NCBI GenBank assembly: GCA_963766375.1
Contig: CAVXZG010000013.1
Location: 62,001 to 126,000, forward strand
DNA: 64,000 nt
Origin: AC-32 sp963766375
GTDB lineage: Bacteria > Actinomycetota > Thermoleophilia > Gaiellales > Gaiellaceae
Reading direction: 5' to 3'
This document shows, piece by piece, positions 43,117-50,725 of the stretch. The number at the start of each line of letters is the position of its first letter. The first letter of the stretch is position 1. The notes beneath the pieces are model-generated. The model was not told the DNA's origin and did no database searches. It worked only from the letters and a program-made list of their open reading frames with translations. The position numbers and the translations under genes were made by a program.

Positions 43117-43496
43117 CGACCGTCTCCGTCGCAGTGCTGCTGCACCGTGCGCGACGAGCTCGACGATGTTCACCGGCTTGGAGACGTAGCCGTCGAAGCC
43201 TGCGGCCAGGAACCGCTCGCGGTCTCCCTCCATCGCCTGTGCGGTCACGGCGAGCACCGGTATCGATGCCGTGCGCTCGTCCGCACGCAGCCGGCCGAGC
43301 GCCTCGACACCGTCGATGTCCGGCAGCTGGATGTCCATGAGCACGAGATCGGGCCCGTGCTCGATCGCCAGCTCGACCGCCTGCCCGCCGGTCGTCGCCT
43401 CGAGCGATGTCGGTACCCCCTCGCCTGGAGGACGTCCCGGAACAGCTTCATGTTCTTCTCGTTGTCCTCGACCACGAGGATCTGCTCGCCGGCCAT
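43113..43496 (-). CDS. Single-domain response regulator (REC), frameshifted
   Basis: About 127 residues and REC only: AGEQILVVEDNEKNMKLFRD, then after a shift near 43420 GPDLVLMDIQLPDIDGVEAL (phospho-Asp), PVLAVTAQAMEGDRERFLAA and GFDGYVSKPVNIVELV (conserved Lys). A second shift near the end gives the stop at 43113, overlapping the cyclase ATG (ATGA). It resembles DivK/CheY-type shuttle proteins and lies between a histidine kinase and a REC-cyclase, so it may relay phosphate between them. Confidence 0.8.
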
Positions 43497-43498
43497 GG

Positions 43499-45383
43499 CT
43501 AGTCCGATCTCGCGGGCAGCGTGAAGACGAAGGTGCTCCCCTGGCCGAGCTCGCTGTCGACCCAGATCCGGCCGCCGTGCAGCTCGACGAGCTGCTTCGA
43601 CAGCGCGAGGCCAAGGCCCGTTCCCTCGCGTTGCTCGACGCCCGCCTCGGTCTGCTGGAACTCCTCGAAGATCCGCTCGTGATCCTCGGCGGCGATGCCG
43701 GGGCCGGTGTCGGCGACCGAGACCCTCACCTCGCCGTTGACGCCGCGCCGCGCTCACGTCGACGGCGCCGCCCGCGGGCGTGAACTTCACGGCGTTCGAG
43801 AGCAGGTTGAAGATCACCTGTCTGATCCGGCGCTCGTCGCCCGTCGACGACGTCCGACGTCCGGAAGCCGCCGCGAGCGCGACCTGGACGCCGTCCTTCG
43901 TCGCCCGCTCGCGCACCATCACGACGCCGCGCTCGAGCGCCTCCCGCAGCGAGAACGGCGCGACCTCGAGCTCGACCTGCCCGGCTTCGACCTTGGACAG
44001 GTCGAGGATGTCGTTGATCAGCGCCAGCAGGTGGTGGGCCGAGGTGAGGATGTCGTCGAGGTACTCCGCCTGCTTCTCGTTGACCTCGCCGAACAGCCTG
44101 CTCGCGCAGCACCTGCGAGAAGCCGATGATCGCGTTCAGCGGCGTCCGCAGCTCGTGCGACATGTTGGCGAGGAACTCCGACTTGTGCCGGCTCGCGGCC
44201 TCGAGCTCGCGGCTCTTCTCGTCGAGCTCGCTCAGTGCCGTCGCGAGCTCCCGGGTCCGCTCCTGGACCTTCTGCTCGAGGCTCGCAGTAGGACTCCTCG
44301 GAGTTGCGCAGCCATGCGGTTGAACTCCTCGGCGAGCGCCCCCAGCTCGTCATTGCTCTGGATCTCGATGCGCTGGTTGAGCGAACCGGAGCCGATCTTG
44401 GCCGCCGCAGCCTGGATCGACTCGATCGGCCGGACGAGCCTGCGGGCGAGCAGCACGCTGGTGGCGATCGCCAGGACGAGGAAGGCGACGAGCAGCAGCG
44501 CGGTGCGCCAGATCGCCGCCTTGAGAGGCGCGAACGCCTCGCTCAGCGGCTCCTCGACGAAGACGCGCCAGCCGAGCGGCTCGATCGTCTGGAAGGCGCT
44601 GAGCACCTTCGTCCCATTCTGGTCGTGCCCGATCGTCGCCGCGTCGGCGGAGGCCTTCGCCGGACCCGTGGAGCGCGGCTCGTACCTGCGGAAGCGAGGC
44701 GAAGCTCGTATGCCGGAGGACGAGGTTGATGTTCGGATGGGTGATGAGCTCGCCGCGTGAATCGACGGCGTACGCATAGCCCGCCGTTCCGACGCGCGCC
44801 CGGTCGATGACCTCGCGCGACGAAGCTCAGGTCGATCTCGGCCACCACGACGCCGCGTCCGGGCGCCACGCTCGGCCACGGCGATCGTCATGTGGGGCCG
44901 CGAGCCGCGCTGGAAGTAGACACGGCCCGAGGTACCGGTGCTCCGCCCGCGCGCGCGAGGAACTCCGGCACGCCGCGAGAAATCGATCCCGCTGCCGATC
45001 CGGTCCAGCTCCAGCGGTGAGGTGCGGACCTGCTCCTTCCCGGTCGAGTCCAGGTAGCTCAGCTGACTGACGAGCTCCTCGCGGTCGAGCAGGCGATGGA
45101 AATCCTGATTCCGCTCCGCGCAGTCCCGCTGGCCCCTGTCTCGATCGTCGGCTGGGCCACCGCCGTCGAGCTCGCGCAGGATGTTCTGCATCAGCTGCTC
45201 GATGGAGGTGGCCGCGGACGACGCCTTGTCCCGCTCGACGCGGGTCAGAGCCCTCTTGCTGTCCTGGTAAGAGAAGTAGAGCTCCGTGAGCCCGACCGAG
45301 ACGATCGCCGCGGCGACGAGCGTCACGACGACCGCGGCGTACTTCCAGATCAGGCGTCGGTGCGGCCGTGCGGGTGCTTCCAC
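43499..45383 (-). CDS. Membrane sensor histidine kinase (extracytoplasmic sensor, HAMP, HisKA, HATPase), many frameshifts
   Basis: The order is a membrane helix (WKYAAVVVTLVAAAIVSVGL), an extracytoplasmic region of about 250 residues that looks like a CACHE domain, a second helix (ALLLVAFLVLAIATSVLLAR) and HAMP (RLVRPIESIQAAAAKIGSG to DELGALAEEFNRMAAQL). HisKA follows with phospho-His (MSHELRTPLNAIIGFSQVLR), then an ATPase with NLLSNAVKFTPAGGAVDV, VADTGPGIAAEDHERIFEEF and GTGLGLALSKQLVELHGGRI. At least six base-level frame changes break it. The start (GTG 45383) is therefore tentative. It follows a binding-protein gene in the same operon. Confidence 0.8.
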
Positions 45384-45409
45384 GCTGCGTCTCCCGGCAT
45401 CGTCGTCGG

Positions 45410-46431
45410 CTACCGGTAGACCTCGTCCGCCCGGATGATCATGTCCTGCGGCACCTTGATCCCGAGCCGTTCGCGGTCTTCGAGGTTGATCGCGAACTCG
45501 ACGTTCGGAACCTCCTCGACGGAGAGGTCGGCCGGCGGCGTGCCTCTGAGGATGCTGTCGACGTAGCGCGCGCCGGCTCGTCCGATCGGCCCGAGGTCGG
45601 CCCCGTACGAGAAGAGCGCGCCCTTCTGGACCCACTCCTTGCGGTGCGCCTGCACCGGGAGGCTGCGCTCGCTCGGCGAGCCGGATCGTCAGTGCCGAAA
45701 AGTTGAGCCGGAGCCTCGGCGACAAGAGGAACGCCCGTCGACCTCACCGGGACGCAGCGACCGGAAAATACGCCTCAGATCCTGTGCGGTCGAGGCTTGC
45801 CGAATGTCCAGCTCGAGCGGACGTGTCAGATGTGCTGCGGCAGCTCTGGTACTGCGGCAGGAGCCGCGCCGTCGCCGGATCGTTCGGGTCGACGAGCGTG
45901 AGCACCCGATGCAGCCGCGGCACGAGCAGCTCGTAGAGCTCGAGTTGCTTGGCGACGACATCGCGTGGCGCCGAAGACGCCCGTCAGGTTCCCGCCCGGA
46001 TGAGCCAGGCTCTTGACCAGGCCGTCCCGGACCGGATCGGAGGGGTGGAGGAAGACGATGGGCATCGGATCGCTTCATTCCCGCGGTCGCGGCCTGGGCG
46101 GCGTAGATGGACTGCGTCCTCGAAGGCGACGATGACGTCCACGCGCTCGCGCACGAACTCGCTGCGCCTGCGCCTGCGGCCTGGCCTGGCTCCAGGTTTC
46201 GCCAGATCAGCTTGATGTTCTTGCCCGTCGGTCCAGCCCAGCTCCTTGAGGCGGGCCTCCAGCGACCCCAAGGACGGAGGAATGTGGTCGGTTCCGACGT
46301 GCATCAGACCGACGCGGCGGACGGGTTGGCCGGCCGAGCTCGTGTCGCTCCGAGTCACAGCCCGTGAGCAAGGCAGCCGAGAGGACGACGGCGCTGAGCG
46401 CAAGGACTTGGGATGCTCGCGAAGGAAGCAC
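45410..46431 (-). CDS. Lipoprotein ABC-type substrate-binding protein (TrpX/PF04392-like), many frameshifts
   Basis: GTG 46431 begins a lipoprotein signal, SQVLALSAVVLSAALLTGC, with lipobox L-T-G-C. Family marks survive across shifting frames: RVGLMHVGTDHIPPSLGSLE, RLKELGWTDG, PIVFLHPSDPVRDGLVKSLA, HPGGNLTGVFG, QLELYELLVPRLHRVLTLVD and the long intact end AHRKEWVQKGALFSYGADLG to DMIIRADEVYR. Such proteins normally bind tryptophan or similar ligands for import. Here no permease or ATPase is present and a sensor kinase follows, so it may be the kinase's ligand receptor. Confidence 0.78.
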
Positions 46432-46551
46432 GTGACGATGCTCACGTAGCCCACTCTACGACGTGAAAGCCCGGCTGCCTACCATGGCCGCTTCCCTGTT
46501 GCCGGAGTGCTGGCACACCACTCGGCGGAGGCAGCACCCACGCGGGAGCGC

Positions 46552-46947
46552 TCAACCTCCGCCGTCCGTGCAGTAGCGACGCACCTGCTCCGGGAACTCG
46601 CGAACGCTGATCGGCTTCTCGAGATAACCGGCGAATCCGGCGGCGAGGAGCCAGCTCGCCGTCGCCCTCGAATGGCACCGCGCTCAGCGCGACGATCGGG
46701 ATTCGGGCCGTCTGCGCCACGCCCGCGAGCGCTCGCGCGGCATCGGTGCCGTCCATGTCGGGCAGGCGCAGGTCCATCAGGATCACGTCCGGCAGATGCT
46801 CGGTCGCAAGCGCGATCCCCTCGGCGCCGCTTTCCGCCTCGAGCGTCCGGAAGCCGGCCGCGCGCAGCAGGTCCCGGGCGAGCTTCAGGTTCATCCGGTT
46901 GTCGTCGACGATCAGGACGAGCGGCGGCTCAGCCGGGCGTACGTCAC
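46552..46947 (-). CDS. Single-domain response regulator (REC), frameshifted
   Basis: REC fold: LVLIVDDNRMNLKLARDLLR, LPDVILMDLRLPDMDGTDAA (phospho-Asp), IPIVALSAVPFEGDG. After a shift near 46655 comes LLAAGFAGYLEKPISVREFP (conserved Lys), stopping at 46552. The start is uncertain: GTG 46947 needs one more frame change. It is divergent from the NarL-type regulator and lies upstream of the lipoprotein-kinase operon, of which it is probably the first gene. Confidence 0.7.
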
Positions 46948-46952
46948 TGCCG

Positions 46953-46958
46953 TATCCT
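46953..46958 (+). promoter_or_regulatory. -10 box for the NarL-type regulator
   Basis: TATCCT, 5 nt before ATG 46964. The mRNA would begin at or very near the start codon. Confidence 0.4.
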
Positions 46959-46963
46959 CTGCC

Positions 46964-47629
46964 ATGCCGATCCGGCTCGTGCTCGCCGAGGACCACTACC
47001 TCGTCCGTGAGGGAGTCCGGCGCCTGCTCGAGACCCATCCCGACCTCGAGGTCGCGGCCGTCTGCGGCGATCTCGACTCGCTGCTCGCCGCGGTCGACGC
47101 TGAGCGGCCGGATGTCGTCGTCACCGACATCCGCATGCCCCGGGCGACGCCGACGAGGGGATCCAGGCCGCCGAGCGACTGCGTGAGACGAATCCGGAGG
47201 TCGGCGTCGTCGTGCTCAGCCAGTACGCGAACGCGGGCTATGTGCTCGCGCTCGCTGAGAGGCGGCAGCGCACGGCGTGCCTACCTCCTGAAGGAGCGTG
47301 TCGAAGATCTCGAGCAGCTCGTCGCCGCGATTCGCACGGTCGCAGCGGGCGGGTCGGTGATCGACCCGAAGGTCGTCGAGGCGTTGGTGGCGGAGAACGC
47401 CCGCGGCGAGGAGTCGCCGCTCAGTCAGTTGACCCCGCGCGAGCGCGACGTGCTGCGCGAGATGGCGGAGGGGAAGAACAACGCGGCCATCGCGGGCGCG
47501 CTCTTCCTGACCGAGAGGTCGGTCGAGAAGGTGATCCACTCGATCTTCCTCAAGCTCGGGCTCTCGTGGGAGGAGGCGGTCCACAAGCGAGTCAAGGCCG
47601 TGATCCTCTACCTGGCGGAGAGCGGCTAG
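46964..47629 (+). CDS. NarL/FixJ-type response regulator (frameshifted)
   Basis: About 221 residues. The receiver opens PIRLVLAEDHYLVREGVRRL and has PDVVVTDIRMP with the phospho-Asp. Out-of-frame bases between 47140 and 47275 hide RLRETNPEVGVVVLSQYANA and GYVLAL. It then resumes ARRAYLLKERVEDLEQLVAA. The LuxR helix-turn-helix is LTPRERDVLREMAEGKNNAA followed by SVEKVIHSIFLKLGL. It regulates transcription when phosphorylated. The convergent gene is a degenerate kinase of the matching HisKA_3 class. Confidence 0.83.
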   Translation: MPIRLVLAEDHYLVREGVRRLLETHPDLEVAAVCGDLDSLLAAVDAERPDVVVTDIRMPRATPTRGSRPPSDCVRRIRRSASSCSASTRTRAMCSRSLRGGSARRAYLLKERVEDLEQLVAAIRTVAAGGSVIDPKVVEALVAENARGEESPLSQLTPRERDVLREMAEGKNNAAIAGALFLTERSVEKVIHSIFLKLGLSWEEAVHKRVKAVILYLAESG

Positions 47630-47631
47630 CG

Positions 47632-48319
47632 TCATCCCGAGAGTGGAATCGCGCCGGAAAGGCGCGCGCTCCGGCCCGGCTCCGACTGGATCGTCAGCCG
47701 GCCGCCGAGCGCCTCGACGCGGTCGCGCAGCCGCTCGAGTTCCGCCGAGTGGTCACCTTGGGCGACGATCTCGAAGGCGAGTGCTCCCTCCTCGTCTCGT
47801 ACGGCGATCGTCGCGTGTACGCCGGCGTCCGCGTGCTCGAGTGCTTCGAGACAGCACCAGTAGACCGCCGCCGCGATCTCCTGCGGGTAGCGGGCGTCCG
47901 CTTCCACCTCCACGGACGCAGTGATGCCGAGGCTCGCCGCCGCCGAGCGCAGCGCGACGGCGAGGCCTCCCGCTTCGAGGAGCGGCGGGTAGATCCGCTG
48001 CGCGAGCTGTGCCGTCTCGTCCAGCGCCTGCTGCACGTGGCGCGCCATCTCGTCGAGGAGCGTCTTGCGCCGCCGCAGGATCGGCGTCGACCAGACTGCC
48101 CGTGAGCTGCAGGTTGACCGCGAGCGCGACGAGGTCTTGCCGCACGCCGTTGTGCAGGTCGTGCTCGATTCTGCGACGCTCGGCGTCGGCGGCCAATGCG
48201 AGCCGCTTCCGGGACGCCCGCAACTCCGCCACTTCGAGACGTAGCCGGTCGAGCGTTTCCTGCAGCGCCTCGATGTGCCGAGCCTCCAGGGCGATCGACC
48301 TCTCTTCCTCGTCAAGCAT
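47632..48319 (-). CDS. HisKA_3-type sensor kinase with degenerate ATPase domain
   Basis: About 229 residues with no membrane segment. A coiled-coil (SIALEARHIEALQETLDRLR) leads to the dimerisation helix ERRRIEHDLHNGVRQDLVAL with the phospho-His. After a shift near 48090 comes LDETAQLAQRIYPPLLEAGG. The ATPase domain lacks the Asn of the N-box (the stretch reads CCLEALEHADAG, where relatives have EALxNAxKHA) and has no DxGxG or ATP-lid. Only LRDRVEALGGRLTIQSEPG remains. It cannot bind ATP in the usual way (inference). Next to a NarL regulator, so possibly a pseudokinase or phosphatase partner. Confidence 0.75.
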
Positions 48320-48485
48320 TTAGCGAAGTTGTCCGTCATCGCACGGGCGGCGTCAAGGGACCTAGCACCCCGTAATTTGGGAGGGCAGCCCCCGACGTAC
48401 TCGCCAGCCCCCACCGTAGTCCCGGGCGCTGCAACTTCCTAGCCTCGTCGGATGAGTCGGAACGCCGAGCCGTCGGCGCGTAGCG

Positions 48486-48503
48486 GCGGTGCGACAGCAC
48501 CGC
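48486..48503 (+). promoter_or_regulatory. Hairpin in the leader of the cupin pair
   Basis: GCGGTGC / GCACCGC with loop GACA, 35 nt before ATG 48538. It lies in the 218-nt gap after the kinase gene. I see no clear promoter hexamers in that gap. Confidence 0.35.
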
Positions 48504-48537
48504 TTCCAAGACAACAGCTCGAGAGCTAGGAGGAGGC

Positions 48538-49059
48538 ATGAGACGGAAATGGATTTGGGCCCTGATCCTCGTTCTCGTCAGCGTTGCCGTGTACGCAGGC
48601 AACGTCCTCGCGACGCAGTCGCAGGCATTCAGTAGCACGACGCTGGCGAAGGCCACGTTCGGCGAGATCGATTCGCACGTCGTCACCGCGCCCGGCTGGC
48701 AGGAGAAGCTCAAGACGCACGGGGACTCTGATCTCTACGTCCAGCAGAACACGTGGGATCCGAGCGGCTGCGACAACAAGTGCGTTCCCAACAGCGGCTG
48801 GCACACCCACCCGGGGCCGAGCCTCGTGATCGTGACGCAGGGCACGGTGACCGAGTACGACGGCGACGATCCGACCTGCACGCCGCACACGTACTCCGCT
48901 ACCGGGACGAATGCGTTCATCGACATCGGCGGCGGCGCCGTCCACATCATCCGAGACGAAAGCGGCGCCGTGGCGAAGACGACCGTCGTCCAGCTCATCC
49001 CGGCGGGTGCGCAAAGACGGCAAGACGTCACTCCGGCGCCCGGCAACTGCCCATTCTGA
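48538..49059 (+). CDS. Secreted cupin-like protein 1
   Basis: A 173-residue exported protein with Shine-Dalgarno AGGAGGAGG and signal sequence WIWALILVLVSVAVYAGNVL. The core NSGWHTHPGPSLVIVTQGTV with TEYDGDDPTCTPHTYSATGT and VHIIRDESGAVAKTT fits a single cupin barrel. The His pair and Glu/Asp could bind metal. Two cysteine pairs (GCDNKC and TC) suit an extracytoplasmic setting. Paralogue of the next gene, 15 nt away. Function unknown. Confidence 0.78.
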   Translation: MRRKWIWALILVLVSVAVYAGNVLATQSQAFSSTTLAKATFGEIDSHVVTAPGWQEKLKTHGDSDLYVQQNTWDPSGCDNKCVPNSGWHTHPGPSLVIVTQGTVTEYDGDDPTCTPHTYSATGTNAFIDIGGGAVHIIRDESGAVAKTTVVQLIPAGAQRRQDVTPAPGNCPF

Positions 49060-49074
49060 ACCGAAGGAGGAGTA

Positions 49075-49587
49075 ATGAAGAGACGCCTATCCTTGCTGAC
49101 GGCAACGGCTGCCGCACTGGCACTCGTCGCCCTTGCTGCATTTGTCGCCGTCACGAAAGCCGAAGGGCCGAGCGGGGTGACACCACTGATCCTCGCGCGT
49201 GGACACTACGACGGCTTCAACATCCGGTCGGATCCGCACGGGTCAATCGCCGATTTCCGCGCGCATTCCACAGCGCCGATCGACATCATCGTGCGACAGC
49301 ACGACTATGCGGTGGGATCGACTACGGGCTGGCACAGCCACCCCGGGCCCATCTTCATCACGGTGACGAAAGGAACGCTCACGTATTACGAGTACGACGA
49401 TCCGACCTGCACGCCACATGTCGTGTCGGCGGATTCGCCGAACAATGCGTTCGTCGATACCGGGAGTGGACACGTCGTGCGGAACCTGAGCGGCCAGCCC
49501 GCTCAGGACATCAGCGTGATCACCGCGCCGGTGGGAGGAGTATTCCGCACGAATCTCGACGCGCCCAACCCCTACTGCGGCTTCTGA
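49075..49587 (+). CDS. Secreted cupin-like protein 2 (tandem paralogue)
   Basis: A 170-residue exported cupin with signal sequence SLLTATAAALALVALAAFVA, Shine-Dalgarno GGAGGAG, and the same motif run as its neighbour: TTGWHSHPGPIFITVTKGTL, YDDPTCTPHVVSADSPNNAF and GHVVRNLSG. The pair arose by duplication, and both keep the histidines, the CTPH motif and a C-terminal Cys-x-Phe end (NCPF and YCGF). Substrate unknown. Confidence 0.78.
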   Translation: MKRRLSLLTATAAALALVALAAFVAVTKAEGPSGVTPLILARGHYDGFNIRSDPHGSIADFRAHSTAPIDIIVRQHDYAVGSTTGWHSHPGPIFITVTKGTLTYYEYDDPTCTPHVVSADSPNNAFVDTGSGHVVRNLSGQPAQDISVITAPVGGVFRTNLDAPNPYCGF

Positions 49588-49612
49588 CCAGCCTGCAGAC
49601 CGAGTCTCGGAC

Positions 49613-49640
49613 GAGCGGCCCGCCTTCGCGCGGGCCGCTC
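49613..49640. terminator. Bidirectional terminator between cupins and cyclase
   Basis: A perfect 11-bp stem GAGCGGCCCGC / GCGGGCCGCTC with loop CTTCGC, between convergent genes. Confidence 0.75.
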
Positions 49641-49660
49641 GCCGCCTGAGGTCGTCTCGC

Positions 49661-50725
49661 TCACAGGCTCTCCGCGACGAGCGAGTCGACGAGGACGGCG
49701 TAAAACTCGACCGGCTGGGTCTTTCCCTTCACCAGCAGCTCTCCCTGTGCCTCGACGGCGATCACGTCGTCCAGGCCGCGCCGCGTGTGCTCGTCGATCA
49801 GGATTGGCCGGTTCACGACCTTCGTATGCGACTCGAGACGAGCAGCGACATTGACGGTGTCGCCCACGCACGTATAGGTCGCTCGGTTCTGCGTGCCCGT
49901 GTAGCCCGCTACAACCGGCCCCGACGCGATGCCGATACCGATCTGGATCTGCATCTTGTCCCGCGCTGCCTGTTCCTCGTTGAACAGGCGGATCAACTCC
50001 AGCATCTGGCGCGCGGCGAGCACGGCTCGCTGGCGATGGCCTTCGCGCGGCAGCGGCGCGCCGAAGATCGCCATCAGCCCGTCGCCGACCATCTGGTTGA
50101 CGATCCCGCCTTCCCCGCCGATCGCGTCCATCATCAGCGTGTAGTAGTCGTTCAGCAGCTCGATCGTCTCGACAGGCTCCGACGCCTCGACGATCGTCGT
50201 GAACGAGCGGATATCGCAGAACAGCGCAGACGCGTCGACATGCTTGCCGCCGAGCGAGAAGCCTGACGTCAGCAGATCCTCCGCGACTTCCTTCGTCGCG
50301 AACGTGCTGATCAGCTCCCGCTGCTGATCGCGAAGGCGCTTCTTCTCGAGGCTCGCGGTGATGCGCGCGTTCAGCAAGACCGGGTTGATCGGCTTCGGCA
50401 GGTAGTCCTCGGCGCCCATCTCGATGCACTTGACCACGCTGTCGAGCTCGTCGAGCGACGAGGTCATGATCACCGGCATGTCGCGGAGATGCGGGTCGAG
50501 CTTCAGCTCCGCGAGAACCTGGTAGCCGTCGAGCTCGGGCATCAGGACGTCGAGCAGCATCAGGTCGAAGTCCTGGCCACGCAGCAGGTCGAGCGCCTCG
50601 CGGCCGTGCTCCGCGAAGACGACGGCATGTCCCTGCTGCTCGAGACCGCGGCTGAGCAGAAGGCTGTTCACCCGGTTGTCGTCGACGACCAGGATCGTCC
50701 CGGGCGGAGAGGCGGAAGCGCTCAC
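49661..50725 (-). CDS. Response regulator with class III adenylate cyclase output (intact)
   Basis: A 354-residue REC-cyclase. The REC domain is TILVVDDNRVNSLLLSRGLE, FDLMLLDVLMPELDGYQVLA (phospho-Asp) and EDYLPKPINPVLL. The cyclase domain is SALFCDIRSFTTIVEASEPV, MVGDGLMAIFGAPLP, GIGIASGPVVAGYTGTQNRA and YTCVGDTVNVAARLES, with both metal aspartates and transition-state residues. Its ATG overlaps the hybrid kinase stop (ATGA), so the pair is a kinase/cyclase operon linking the kinase to cyclic AMP or GMP. Confidence 0.95.
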   Translation of the reverse strand: MSASASPPGTILVVDDNRVNSLLLSRGLEQQGHAVVFAEHGREALDLLRGQDFDLMLLDVLMPELDGYQVLAELKLDPHLRDMPVIMTSSLDELDSVVKCIEMGAEDYLPKPINPVLLNARITASLEKKRLRDQQRELISTFATKEVAEDLLTSGFSLGGKHVDASALFCDIRSFTTIVEASEPVETIELLNDYYTLMMDAIGGEGGIVNQMVGDGLMAIFGAPLPREGHRQRAVLAARQMLELIRLFNEEQAARDKMQIQIGIGIASGPVVAGYTGTQNRATYTCVGDTVNVAARLESHTKVVNRPILIDEHTRRGLDDVIAVEAQGELLVKGKTQPVEFYAVLVDSLVAESL

